Source of the DNA: Halobacteriales archaeon QS_8_69_26
GTDB taxonomy: Archaea; Halobacteriota; Halobacteria; Halobacteriales; SW-7-71-33
DNA length: 64,000 nucleotides
Assembly: GCA_003023195.1 (NCBI GenBank)
Contig: PXRX01000027.1
Span: 34,480 to 98,479 of the forward strand
Reading direction: 5' to 3'
The notes below the pieces were generated by a model, which ran no database searches, was not told the origin of the DNA, and was given only the letters and a program-made list of their open reading frames with translations. This document shows positions 25,727 to 34,516 of this stretch, piece by piece; positions within the stretch are counted from its first letter, which is position 1; the number at the start of each line of letters is the position of its first letter. The position numbers and the translations under genes were made by a program.

Positions 25727-26935
25727 ATGAGTGGCACGGAAACCGAGGAACAGCGAATGATCCGCCAGGCCGTCCGGGACATCGCGTCGGACTACGACTG
25801 GGACTACTGGAAGTCCCACATCGAGAACAAGGAGTTCCCGGAGGAGTACTGGTCGGCGCTGGCCGAGGACGGGTGGCTGGGGGTCACCATCCCCGAGGAG
25901 TACGGCGGCGCGGGGATGGGGATGCTGGAGATGTCGATCATCATCGAGGAACTCTCCCGGTCGGGGGGACAGGGCGGGATCATCTTCGTGCTGACGCCGG
26001 TGTTCGGCGGCATCAGCATCGAACGGCACGGCACGGAGGAACAGAAGGAGGAGTACCTGCCGGCCATCGCGAGCGGCGACCTGCGCTTTTGCATGGGCCT
26101 GACCGAGGCCGGGGCGGGGATCAACACCCTCAACATCGACACCCACGCGGAGCGCGTTTCCGGTCCCGGCGGGGACTCGGAACGTGCCGGCGGGCACGAG
26201 GGCGACGAGTTCGTCATTGACGGCCAGAAGACGTGGATCTCCGGGGTCGAGAACGCCGACGAGATGCTGCTCGTGGCCCGCACGTCGGAGTTCGACCGCT
26301 CGAACCCGACTCACGGCGTCTCGCTGTTCCTCGTGCCCGAACCGGCGGAGCAGGACGCCATCACGCTCACCCCCCTCGACGTCGAGTTGCCGTGGTTCGA
26401 GACCCAGTACCAGGTCGACATCGACGGCCTCCGGGTCCACGAGGACCGCATCCTGGGAACGGAGGACGGCGGCCTCTACCTGCTGTGGGACACGCTGAAC
26501 ACCGAGCGCATCGCCGGCGCGGCCTCCGCCGTCGGCGGCGGCCTCCGCGCCATCGACCTGGCCGTCGAGTACGCCGGCGACCGCGAGGTGTTCGGCCAGC
26601 CGATCGGTGCCCACCAGGCGATCCAGCACCCCCTGGCCGACGCCTACGCCCGGTTGATGTGCGCCCGGGAGATGACCTACACCGCCTCGCGGAAGTGGGA
26701 CGAGGGCGAGGACGCCGGCATGGAGTCCAACGTCGCCAAACTGGTCTCCAGCGAGGCCGCCACCCGTGCCGCCGATAGAGCGATCCAGACCCACGGCGGC
26801 AACGGCTTCACCAGCGACTACGAGGTCTTCGACATTTGGCAGAACATGCGCCTGACCCAGACCGCGCCGGTCCCCAACGAGATGGTCCGCAACTACATCG
26901 CCGAGCACACCCTCGGCCTCCCGCGGTCGTACTGA
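25727..26935 (+). CDS. Acyl-CoA dehydrogenase family protein
   Basis: 402 aa flavoprotein of the acyl-CoA dehydrogenase fold: N-terminal helical domain (EEQRMIRQAVRDIASDYDW), central beta domain (MGLTEAGAGINTLNIDTHA, GQKTWISGVENAD), C-terminal helical domain (EYAGDREVFGQPIGAHQAIQHPLAD and THGGNGFTSDYEVFDIW). The usual catalytic Glu in the YEGT motif is not found: the site reads MRLTQTAPVPNEMV. This places it in a divergent branch whose base may lie elsewhere. It would oxidise an acyl-CoA and pass electrons to an ETF. Start ATG 25727. No beta-oxidation partners adjacent. Confidence 0.88.
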   Translation: MSGTETEEQRMIRQAVRDIASDYDWDYWKSHIENKEFPEEYWSALAEDGWLGVTIPEEYGGAGMGMLEMSIIIEELSRSGGQGGIIFVLTPVFGGISIERHGTEEQKEEYLPAIASGDLRFCMGLTEAGAGINTLNIDTHAERVSGPGGDSERAGGHEGDEFVIDGQKTWISGVENADEMLLVARTSEFDRSNPTHGVSLFLVPEPAEQDAITLTPLDVELPWFETQYQVDIDGLRVHEDRILGTEDGGLYLLWDTLNTERIAGAASAVGGGLRAIDLAVEYAGDREVFGQPIGAHQAIQHPLADAYARLMCAREMTYTASRKWDEGEDAGMESNVAKLVSSEAATRAADRAIQTHGGNGFTSDYEVFDIWQNMRLTQTAPVPNEMVRNYIAEHTLGLPRSY

Positions 26936-26957
26936 GCGGGCGATCGGGGTTTCCCGT

Positions 26958-28151
26958 TCACCAGACCGCCTCCCGTCGGTCCATCCAGGTCACCACGGCG
27001 AGGTGGGGGAGCGTGAGGACGGCGATCATGACCAGGTACAGCGCCACGACTTCCGGGAGTCCGCCCGGGGAGTCCGGAACCAGGAGGTACAGGCCGGCAC
27101 ACGTCGCCAGCGAGACGGCCGTCAGGGGCGCGGCGTCCGTCGAGAACTTCGCGAGCGCCCGGCCGGTCCGCCCGTCGCGGAGTGCCGTCGCGGCCCGGTC
27201 GTCCCCGGCCACCAGTCGGACCACGTGGCGCCAGGCGTGCCACAGCGGGAAGTACAGCCCCACCGCGAGCACCGGTGGCACCGTCAGGAAGTACGCCCAC
27301 AGTAGCCCGGTGTCCACGAGGTCCAGCGTCAGCCCCCGGTCGAGGGCGAGGGTGATCCATCCCGGAGTCGCGGCGTCGGCTGTCGCGTCCGCGTCGCCCC
27401 CACCGTCCGAGCGCCCGATCCGGACGGCTCCGCGGAGCAACTGGACGGCGGTCAGGCCGACGAGCGCGGCCGCCAGTACCCGCCGGGTCCCGGGGGCGAA
27501 CGCGGCCGCGAGGGGGTCGGCCGACGCGCCGAACAGGCCGACGAGGTCCGCGACGACCCGCCGGTACTCGCCGGGGAAGGCCACCAGGGGCACCGCCATC
27601 GGCATCGCGCCGCGCACGACGAGGGTGGTCGTCCGGTGGGGGATCGACCGGGGGTAGGTCCCGCCGGTGGCCGCCGAGAGCAGGTAGACGTCGCCCTGGC
27701 CCCAGTGGATCCAGGTGATAGCGACGAACGCCGCGGCGGCCGTGACGGGCGCGACGAACCACCACGCCAGGTAGGCCCCGCCGAGGACCGCGTAGACGGC
27801 CACCACGGCCCCGACCGACCGGCGCAGGGCCACGTCCGAGAGGCGGGCGGGGACGAGGTGGTCGACCGCCCCGTGGGGCATCCCGAACAGGACGGCGCTG
27901 ACGACCAGCGGGACGTACTGGACCCGCCGGGGCACCGACCCCACCAGACCGAGCGCGAACGGGAGGGCCACGACGGCGAGGACCGCCCAGGTCGGGCGGG
28001 TGCCGACCCGCGCTATCGCCCGCCGGAGGACGGGGTCGCTGCCGGCAGTACGGTTCGTCTGGCGGGGGGATCCGGTCGCCGACTCCGGGGCGTCCCCGGT
28101 TGCCGACCCCGGGGTACTCCGGGCCGCCGCCCCAGTGCCGTCCCCGGTCAT
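26958..28151 (-). CDS. brp: Brp/Blh beta-carotene 15,15'-dioxygenase
   Basis: 397-aa membrane protein that cleaves beta-carotene into two retinals. The family's iron-site His motif GMPHGAVDHLVPARLSD is clear, as are TWIHWGQGDVYLL, LWHAWRHVVRLV and LTLPHLAVVTWMD, each carrying further conserved His. About nine helices are predicted. A low-complexity A/G/S/T N-terminus of 45 residues and a D-rich loop (RSDGGGDADATAD) are haloarchaeal elaborations. Its ATG overlaps the lycopene cyclase stop by 4 nt (ATGA), so the two are translationally coupled. It supplies the retinal for the adjacent rhodopsin. Confidence 0.93.
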   Translation of the reverse strand: MTGDGTGAAARSTPGSATGDAPESATGSPRQTNRTAGSDPVLRRAIARVGTRPTWAVLAVVALPFALGLVGSVPRRVQYVPLVVSAVLFGMPHGAVDHLVPARLSDVALRRSVGAVVAVYAVLGGAYLAWWFVAPVTAAAAFVAITWIHWGQGDVYLLSAATGGTYPRSIPHRTTTLVVRGAMPMAVPLVAFPGEYRRVVADLVGLFGASADPLAAAFAPGTRRVLAAALVGLTAVQLLRGAVRIGRSDGGGDADATADAATPGWITLALDRGLTLDLVDTGLLWAYFLTVPPVLAVGLYFPLWHAWRHVVRLVAGDDRAATALRDGRTGRALAKFSTDAAPLTAVSLATCAGLYLLVPDSPGGLPEVVALYLVMIAVLTLPHLAVVTWMDRREAVW

Positions 28152-29086
28152 CGTTCCGAGCGGTACGGACGCGTCTCGAACACCCAGTGGAACAGTACAA
28201 GCCCCTGGACCACCATCAGCGTCGTCACCAGGAAGAACGTCGCCTCCTCCACCGGGAGCCCGGCGACCGTCAGGCCCGTGGACCGGACCGGTTCGATGGT
28301 CCAGAGCCCCCACCCGATCGCCAGGCGGTCTATCGCACAGAGGTAGACCACCGGCGGGCCGACCGCCCACAGGACGTGCCGGCGGACCGACAGGAGGTAG
28401 GTGCCGCCGACGGCCCACTGGAGGCCCAGGACGGGGCCGCCCCAGGCGAGGATCGCACCCAGGTAGTACGTCGGCCCCGACAGGGCGAGGGCGCCGGCGA
28501 CGGTGACGGCCAGGCCCGCCCCACCCCCCAGGAGGACGCCGCGGATCCCTTGCCCTCCGGTCGCCGGATCCGCGTCGGTCCTGGCGTCATCGACACCTGG
28601 TGCGATCCCGGTCGCGTCCGTCCCGGAGTGGTCGAGTCCGCCGTCCGCACGGGCACCGTCCGGACCGGGGTGGGCGGGGTCGCCACCGCCCGGCGCCGCG
28701 TCCGTTCCGGTACCGGCCCTCCGGGCCCCGACCCCGTCGGCGTCCCCTTCCGACGCGGCGCCAGGGAGGGCGGGAAGCGGGAGCGGCCGCCGGTAGAGCC
28801 ATAGCGACGCCAGCAGGGTCTGGAGGGCGACGAACGCGTACTCCTCTATCGGCGCGTTCCACACCCTGAACAGGACCGTCCCCTCCCCGTAGGTCCAGGT
28901 ACCCACCGCGATCAGGTAGTTGTCCCAGGGGGTCGTGTACGACAGCGCCAGGAACAGCATGACCGCGACGCCGGCGACGGCGGTCCGGCGGCGGCCCCGG
29001 TCGATCCCCGGTCCGACCGCGAGGAGGACCGCGACGGGGCCGGCGACGAACGCCGCGAGGAACTCCAGGTACGTCAGCGGGGGCAT
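28148..29086 (-). CDS. crtY: Lycopene beta-cyclase (fused CarR-type heterodimer)
   Basis: 312 aa. Two lycopene-cyclase domains are fused head to tail: the first has WNAPIEEYAFVALQTLLAS, the second AGLPVEEATFFLVTTLMV, both with the PxEE active-site motif. Between them is a linker of about 70 residues very rich in G, A, D and T, which probably extends into the cytoplasm. About seven helices. It cyclises lycopene to beta-carotene, the substrate for Brp downstream. It follows bop by 88 nt on the same strand, and is likely cotranscribed with it. Confidence 0.92.
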   Translation of the reverse strand: MPPLTYLEFLAAFVAGPVAVLLAVGPGIDRGRRRTAVAGVAVMLFLALSYTTPWDNYLIAVGTWTYGEGTVLFRVWNAPIEEYAFVALQTLLASLWLYRRPLPLPALPGAASEGDADGVGARRAGTGTDAAPGGGDPAHPGPDGARADGGLDHSGTDATGIAPGVDDARTDADPATGGQGIRGVLLGGGAGLAVTVAGALALSGPTYYLGAILAWGGPVLGLQWAVGGTYLLSVRRHVLWAVGPPVVYLCAIDRLAIGWGLWTIEPVRSTGLTVAGLPVEEATFFLVTTLMVVQGLVLFHWVFETRPYRSER

Positions 29087-29174
29087 CGTTCGTGTCAGGT
29101 CCTCCGTCGGGGTGGTCGCTCCGCCGGTCGGTCCCGGGGTCGTGCCGGCCGCCGTGGGATCCGTCTGTCGGGGA

Positions 29175-29933
29175 TCATGCGGTGTCGGTGGCGGCGGTGA
29201 CGTCGCGTCGCCGGTCGACAGTAGTCCCGGAGCGCAGCACGACGACGCCGAACCCGACCTTCGCGGTCAGGTCCAGGACGGTCAACAGCGCGGTGCCGGC
29301 GACGACCCCGAGGGGGCCGGCCGTCCCCAGGGTGGCGCCGGTCCCGAGGACCCACGCGACGGGGGAGACGACCCACAGGCCGACGACCAGGTTCCGGACG
29401 GTGGTGAACGACCCCTCCGCCGGCCCGGACCGGTGGGCCTGGCGCGTCAGGTCGCCGAGTATCAGCCACAACAGGGCCGCCAGCGAGCACCCCGCGACCC
29501 CGAACAGGAGGACCCGCCAGACCCCGGGACCGATCCCGAGGAGCGGGCCGGCGGTACCGGCCGCCGCACCCCCGACGCCGGCGAGGACCGTCAGGACGTC
29601 GAGGCCAACCAGCGTCGCGACGGTCCGCCGGTCCGCGCCGGCCAGCAGTGCGAGGTCGAACAGCACCAGGGGCGTCGTGAACAGCCAGTCGGCGTACCGC
29701 GCCCAGTAGACCGCTGTCCCGCCGTCCGCGGGCACAGCGGCGAGTCCGGTCCCGAGCGCCATCGAGACGTACGAGGCGACTCCCACGGCGGGAAGGGCGA
29801 CGGTCACCGCCCGGATCCGTCGCTCGCGCGGGGTGGTCGCGTCCCGGCCGAGCCAGCCGACCGCGACGGTCCCCGCCAGCATCCCGACGGCACCGAGTAC
29901 GAGCCACGGCAGTTCGCCCCCGGGCTGACCCAT
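29175..29933 (-). CDS. bop: Bacteriorhodopsin-type light-driven proton pump
   Basis: 252 aa, seven helices. Helix C reads RYADWLFTTPLVLFDLALL: Asp82 and Asp93 occupy the positions of the proton acceptor D85 and donor D96 of Halobacterium bacteriorhodopsin, so it should pump protons rather than chloride or act as a sensor. Helix G has VLDLTAKVGFGVVVL with the retinal-binding Lys225. The start ATG 29933 (MGQPGGELPWLVLG) leaves a very short N-terminal tail. A Bat-type UAS lies 37-52 nt upstream. The genes for its chromophore (crtY, brp) and regulator (bat) adjoin it on the same strand. Confidence 0.95.
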   Translation of the reverse strand: MGQPGGELPWLVLGAVGMLAGTVAVGWLGRDATTPRERRIRAVTVALPAVGVASYVSMALGTGLAAVPADGGTAVYWARYADWLFTTPLVLFDLALLAGADRRTVATLVGLDVLTVLAGVGGAAAGTAGPLLGIGPGVWRVLLFGVAGCSLAALLWLILGDLTRQAHRSGPAEGSFTTVRNLVVGLWVVSPVAWVLGTGATLGTAGPLGVVAGTALLTVLDLTAKVGFGVVVLRSGTTVDRRRDVTAATDTA

Positions 29934-29969
29934 ACTACCGGCTTCGAGACGTAGTACGAAAAGCGGACC

Positions 29970-29985
29970 ACCCAACTGGTTGGGG
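29970..29985 (-). promoter_or_regulatory. bop upstream activator sequence (UAS)
   Basis: ACCCAACTGGTTGGGG contains perfect 6-bp inverted arms CCCAAC/GTTGGG. It agrees with the Halobacterium bop UAS consensus as I remember it (A-C-C-n-n-ACTAG-TT-n-G-G) except for one central base. It lies 37-52 nt before the bop start, close to the classical position. A TATA-like CTTTTCGTA follows, at about -22 to -30. Confidence 0.75.
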
Positions 29986-30064
29986 ACTCGGTGGCGATCG
30001 TTGCCGTTCGAGCGTCCAGAGGGCGATCCCCGGCCCTCGATCCCTCCGGGTCGCCGGGCCCGCA

Positions 30065-32203
30065 CTACGGCCGCGACTCCGAGAGGCCGTCCAGCACCGC
30101 ACCGACGAGTTTGCGCTCGGCCGCCCGGAGGTGCTGGTGGAACGTCGACCGGGAGACGCCCATCGACTCGGCGAGTTCGTCGCCGCTGGTGGTGCGCGGC
30201 CAGTCGTAGTAGCCGCTGACGTAGGCCTTCTGGAGCGCCGTCAACTGTCGCTCGGTGAGCCGGTCCCGGAGTTCGGTGATGAACTCGCCCTTCGTGGCCG
30301 GCGGGCGTTCGCGCTCGCGGTAGGTGACGAGTTCGGCGTCGTAGCGGTCGGTCACCAGGTCGACCACCGACCGGGCGACCGACTCGTGGGGCGCCTCGAC
30401 GCCGAGGCGACCGACCCCGTCCTGGGCCGACATCTCGCGGGTCTCGGCGCCGTAGTCGGCCAGTTCGGCAAGGATCGACCGCGCCGTGGTGGCGAACTCG
30501 AACAGCGTCTCGTCGTCGGACTCGCTGATGAGCGTGGCCCGCTCGATGTCGTCGTGGCTCTCGGCGGCCGCCAGGACCGCCTCCGGGTCGGCCCCCTCGA
30601 CGGCGAAGAACACGAGCAGTTCCTCGTCCGGGCGGGAGACGGAGCCGACGTGCTCGAACCGGGCGCCCACGTCGTCGGAGAGGCCGACGAAGAACAGGTC
30701 GGGGTCGCGGGTCTCGAACTCGACGGAGACGACGTTCTCGGCGGTGATGATGGCCTTGGTTTCGGTGGCGTTGATGGCGGTGGCGATCATCCGCCCGAGC
30801 GCCGCCAGCACCGCCCGTTCGCGCTCGTCCACCGCCTCGGCCTCCTCGGCGTAGACGACCAGCACCCCGTAGGAGGTGTCGCGGTAGACTAGGGGGACGA
30901 CCGCCGCCGGTTCGGGATCGCCACCGACGTCCCCCCACTCGATGTCGCCGTCGACCGGCTGGAGTTCGCCGGTCGCGACCGCCCTGGCGATCGGTCCGTC
31001 GCCGTCGACCCGGATCGTCGGCTCGTCCCCGGGCAGGTCCAGTCCGGCGTCGGTGACCGGCGTGACCGCGTCGCCGGCCAGGTCGAGTTCCCCGACCCAC
31101 GCGCCGACGAAGGGCGGGGTCCGGGCTATCTGGTCGCAGATCCGCTGGTCTATCTCCCGACGGGTGGTGGCCCCGACCAGCGTCTCGGTGACGTCCCGGA
31201 CCAGGCCGTTGACCCGGTCCAGGATCCGCTCCAGGGCGGCCCGCTCCTCGTCGAGTTGGGCCGCGTAGCGCTCGACCGCGAACTCGGCGCGCTTCCGGGC
31301 GGTGACGTCGGTCTGGAAGCCCACGTAGTGGGTCACCTCCCCCGCCTCGTTGCGCAACGGGGCGATGTCCACCTTGTTCCAGAACTTCTCGCCGTCCTTG
31401 CGGTAGTTGACCAGTTCCACCGAGACCGGTTCCTCGGCGTCGATGGCCTCGGCCATCTCGCGGATCGGTCCACGGGCGGTCTCCTCGCCCTGGAGGAACC
31501 GGCAGTTCGTGCCGAGCACCTCCTCGCGGGAGTAGCCGGTCGTCCGCTCGAAGGCGTCGTTGACGTAGATGAGCGGGTTGTCCGGCAGGGACGGGTCGGA
31601 GATGGTGATGCCGACGGGCGCCTCGTCCATCGCCCGCTCCTTCAACTCGAACTGTACCTCGTCGGGAACGTGCACGCCGGCGGGGACCTCCCCGCCGCGC
31701 TCGGAGGTCTCGACGCCGCCGACCCCGGAGTCGTCGCCGGACTGCTCCGTCCCCTCGGCCGGACCGCCGGAGTCACCGCCCGTTCCGGCGGCCTCCCTCG
31801 TCCCGCCGGACTTCGCCAGCGTCGCGACCGACCCCACCCGGGCGGCCCGTTCGACTCGCCGGACGAGTTCGCGGATCCCGTCCCCGTCGCGGGGGACGTA
31901 CTCGGTGACCCCGGCCGCCACCGCCTCGCCGGCCAGTACCTCGCTCCCATCCTCCGGGTAGAGTACGACCGGGAGGTCGGGCCGGCGCTCGCGGACCCGT
32001 TCGAGGAACTCGATGCCGTCCAGCCCGGGTGGCCGGTGCCCGCTCACCGCACAGTCCACCCCGTCGATGCGCTCCAGCGCCTCCTGTGGGTCGGTCACGG
32101 TCGTGACCCGGATGGGAACGGGTCCCCCCTCCGACTCGAGGGCGGCGGCGGTCGCCTCCAGTAGCCCCTCGTCCGGGTCCACGAGGAGCACACGGTTCGC
32201 CAT
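30065..32203 (-). CDS. bat: Bat: bacterio-opsin activator with LOV domain
   Basis: 712 aa. Order: receiver-like domain (1-120), D/G-rich linker (130-180), LOV-type PAS domain (about 185-305), GAF domain (about 330-470), bacterioopsin-activator domain, and HTH_10 DNA-binding domain at the C-terminus (TERQLTALQKAYVSGYYDWP). The LOV signature is complete: GTNCRFLQGEE with photoactive Cys234, NYRKDGEKFWN, and GFQTDVT. The receiver lacks its phospho-acceptor: the site reads AVSGHRPPG with Gly55. Start ATG 32203. Bat activates bop in Halobacterium in response to low oxygen and light; here it lies 131 nt upstream of bop on the same strand. Confidence 0.93.
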   Translation of the reverse strand: MANRVLLVDPDEGLLEATAAALESEGGPVPIRVTTVTDPQEALERIDGVDCAVSGHRPPGLDGIEFLERVRERRPDLPVVLYPEDGSEVLAGEAVAAGVTEYVPRDGDGIRELVRRVERAARVGSVATLAKSGGTREAAGTGGDSGGPAEGTEQSGDDSGVGGVETSERGGEVPAGVHVPDEVQFELKERAMDEAPVGITISDPSLPDNPLIYVNDAFERTTGYSREEVLGTNCRFLQGEETARGPIREMAEAIDAEEPVSVELVNYRKDGEKFWNKVDIAPLRNEAGEVTHYVGFQTDVTARKRAEFAVERYAAQLDEERAALERILDRVNGLVRDVTETLVGATTRREIDQRICDQIARTPPFVGAWVGELDLAGDAVTPVTDAGLDLPGDEPTIRVDGDGPIARAVATGELQPVDGDIEWGDVGGDPEPAAVVPLVYRDTSYGVLVVYAEEAEAVDERERAVLAALGRMIATAINATETKAIITAENVVSVEFETRDPDLFFVGLSDDVGARFEHVGSVSRPDEELLVFFAVEGADPEAVLAAAESHDDIERATLISESDDETLFEFATTARSILAELADYGAETREMSAQDGVGRLGVEAPHESVARSVVDLVTDRYDAELVTYRERERPPATKGEFITELRDRLTERQLTALQKAYVSGYYDWPRTTSGDELAESMGVSRSTFHQHLRAAERKLVGAVLDGLSESRP

Positions 32204-32355
32204 ACCGCGTTCTCTCGGGTTCCACCCCGTTAATCCTATCGCCGGTCCGTGGCGCTGCCGGAGGTCGATTCCGGGTGCAGGCGGCGGCGTCCCGCGATAC
32301 GACCGGCCCGACCCGACAGCCGAAAACCGTCCCGGGTATCGCCGTCGTGACTCTC

Positions 32356-32601
32356 TCAGGGGATCAACTGCTCGCCGTCGTCGTCGTAGAGGGTGATCGC
32401 GTCCACGGGACAGGTGCGGGCCGCGAACTTCGCGTCGAGTTCGGCGTCCTCGGGCACCTCGCGGACGAACAGGTCCTCCGCCGTCTCCTCGCCGTCGACC
32501 AGCACCGCCTTCCCCGCGTCCTCGTCCCGTTCGAACCCGTCCCACTCCGCGACGCACTGGAACATCCCGATGCACGTGTCCCGGTCGAACTCGATTCGCA
32601 T
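32356..32601 (-). CDS. Small [3Fe-4S]-type ferredoxin
   Basis: 81 aa, start ATG 32601 (MRIEFDRDTCIGMFQC). Single-cluster ferredoxin with C-x5-C (CIGMFQC) and a distal CP (ARTCPVDAITLYD). Only three cysteines fit the cluster pattern, which suggests [3Fe-4S]. Acidic, cytoplasmic electron carrier; partner unknown. The track's longer ORF would add 86 residues encoded by the 24-nt tandem repeat upstream, which I do not accept. Confidence 0.85.
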   Translation of the reverse strand: MRIEFDRDTCIGMFQCVAEWDGFERDEDAGKAVLVDGEETAEDLFVREVPEDAELDAKFAARTCPVDAITLYDDDGEQLIP

Positions 32602-32719
32602 GGTTCGGGCTTCGGGGATGGGCCGTATAGCGTTGACGACCGGGGTCGTGGAGGCGTGTGCCATCGACGACGAAGCGTGAAGGTGTGGCATCGACGACGG
32701 GCCGTAGGGAGAACCGCCC

Positions 32720-32848
32720 GACGGATCCCGGGCGGAGTCGGCCGACGGATCCTGGGCGGAGTCGGCCGACGGATCCCGGGAGGAGTCGACCGACGGATCC
32801 CGGGAGGAGTCGACCGACGGATCCCGGGAGGAGTCGACCGACGGATCG
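32720..32848. repeat. 24-nt tandem repeat, five copies plus a part
   Basis: GACGGATCCCGGGAGGAGTC-GACC repeated head to tail; the first two copies have diverged. The unit is a multiple of three, so a frame stays open through it, but it starts upstream of the ferredoxin's natural N-terminus. Confidence 0.95.
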
Positions 32849-32991
32849 CCGCTACCCACGGTCGACCGTCACAACAATTAGTCCCGGACCGATCCCTCCC
32901 GGCGCCCCCTGTCACTGTTTGCCACAACGCTTAATCCATCGACTCCCCCTCCCTGGTACGTGAGCGGTCCGACTCTCGGAGGGGGATCGTA

Positions 32992-34437
32992 GTGTTCGAG
33001 GGCGTCGGCGACGGCCGGGCGCTCGCGGAAGCGATCCCGGACGGCGTGGCGGTCCACCGGGACGGGGCGTTCGTCTACGTCAACGACGCCGCCGTCGAGG
33101 TGCTCGGCGCGCGGTCCCGCGAGGACCTGGTCGGCCGGCCGGTCGCCTCGGTCGTCGACGTCCCCGGGGACGACTGCGTCGAAGAATCCTTCGCCGAGGT
33201 CCGGAGCGGCGAACGCTCGATCCAGCGGATCGAGTACAGCTTCGAACCGTCCGACGGCGAGGTCCGCCACGTCGAGTGGCGGATCACGACGACCGACTGG
33301 CAGGGCGAACGGTCGCTCCTCTCGGTCATCAGGGACGTCACCGACCACCGCCGTGCCGAGCGGGACCTCCGCGAAACCACCCAGACCCTGGAAGCGCTAG
33401 TCGAGGCCTCGCCCGCAGCGATCATCGCCATCGACGTCGACGGCCGGGTCGAACTCTGGAACCCGGCCGCCGAATCGATCTTCGGCTGGTCCGCCGAGGA
33501 GGTGATCGGCGAGCCGAACCCGATCGTCCCCGAGGACCGGACGCGGGAGTACGACGACCACCTCGAACGGGTCGTGGAGGGCGAACGGGTCACGGGCGTG
33601 GAAACCCGTCGACGGACCAAGAGCGGCGAGGACGTCGACGTCAGCCTCTCGACGGCGGCGATGGAGGACGGCGACGGCGAGCTAGTCGGCCTCATGGCCG
33701 TCGTCAAGGACATCAGCGAGCGCCGCGAGCGCAAGCGACAGCTCCGCCGCCAGAACGAGCGCCTCGAACAGTTCGCCAGCATCGTCAGTCACGACCTCAG
33801 GAACCCGATAGAGGCCGCGACCGGCCACCTGGAACTGCTGTGTGCCAAGCACGACCTGGACGGCGACGACGACGTGGAGGGACTGGCGACCATGCTCGAA
33901 CGGATGGACGACATCGTCGACGACGTCCTGGCGCTGGCACGGCTCGGCGAGTCCACCGTCGAGACGGAGCCCGTCTCCCTGAACGACGTCGCACTCGACG
34001 CCTGGAGCGCGGTCGGACCGGACGCCGACGCCCAGTTGACCGTCGAGGGCGACGCGGTCGTCGAGGCCGACCGGAGCCGACTGCAGCAGTTGCTGGAGAA
34101 CCTCCTCCGTAACTCGCTCGAACACGCCGGTCCGGACGTCTCGGTCCGGATCGGGCTCGTGCCGGCTGGATCGGAGGGGAACGACGACGGGGCGACCGGC
34201 TTCTTCGTCGCCGACGACGGTCCCGGTATCGACCCGGAGGACCGCGACGCGGTCCGCGAACGGGGCTACTCGACGACCGAGACGGGGGCCGGGTTCGGAC
34301 TGGCCATCGTCGAGGAGATCGCTCGCGCGCACGGCTGGTCCGTCGGGGTCACCGACGCGACCGACGGGGGCGCTCGCTTCGAGTTCCGTCCCGAGGACGC
34401 CCCGAGGTCGCACTCCGGGACCGACCCGACACACTGA
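32992..34437 (+). CDS. Soluble PAS-PAS histidine kinase
   Basis: 481 aa, GTG start preceded by a good ribosome-binding sequence (GGAGGGGG). Two PAS domains (about 10-120 and 130-248) end in the usual VIRDVTDHRRAE and VVKDISERRERK linkers. Phospho-His267 lies in SIVSHDLRNPIEAATGH. HATPase boxes: ENLLRNSLEH, DDGPGIDPED, TGAGFGLAIVEEI. No membrane helix, no receiver. The same architecture as the kinase at 3021 but without the receiver. A TATA-like GCTTAATCC near 32930 suggests a leadered transcript of about 30 nt. Confidence 0.9.
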   Translation: MFEGVGDGRALAEAIPDGVAVHRDGAFVYVNDAAVEVLGARSREDLVGRPVASVVDVPGDDCVEESFAEVRSGERSIQRIEYSFEPSDGEVRHVEWRITTTDWQGERSLLSVIRDVTDHRRAERDLRETTQTLEALVEASPAAIIAIDVDGRVELWNPAAESIFGWSAEEVIGEPNPIVPEDRTREYDDHLERVVEGERVTGVETRRRTKSGEDVDVSLSTAAMEDGDGELVGLMAVVKDISERRERKRQLRRQNERLEQFASIVSHDLRNPIEAATGHLELLCAKHDLDGDDDVEGLATMLERMDDIVDDVLALARLGESTVETEPVSLNDVALDAWSAVGPDADAQLTVEGDAVVEADRSRLQQLLENLLRNSLEHAGPDVSVRIGLVPAGSEGNDDGATGFFVADDGPGIDPEDRDAVRERGYSTTETGAGFGLAIVEEIARAHGWSVGVTDATDGGARFEFRPEDAPRSHSGTDPTH

Positions 34438-34516
34438 CAACGGGGTCGACGCGCCTCCCGGCACCCACGGGGGCGACCCGACACACTAAACCGGATCACG
34501 CGCCAACCCCGTTCCG

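Noticed and set aside
32602-32859. N-terminal extension of the ferredoxin through the 24-nt repeats
   Set aside because: The normal ferredoxin start is ATG 32601; the repeat peptide has no counterpart in the family as I know it.
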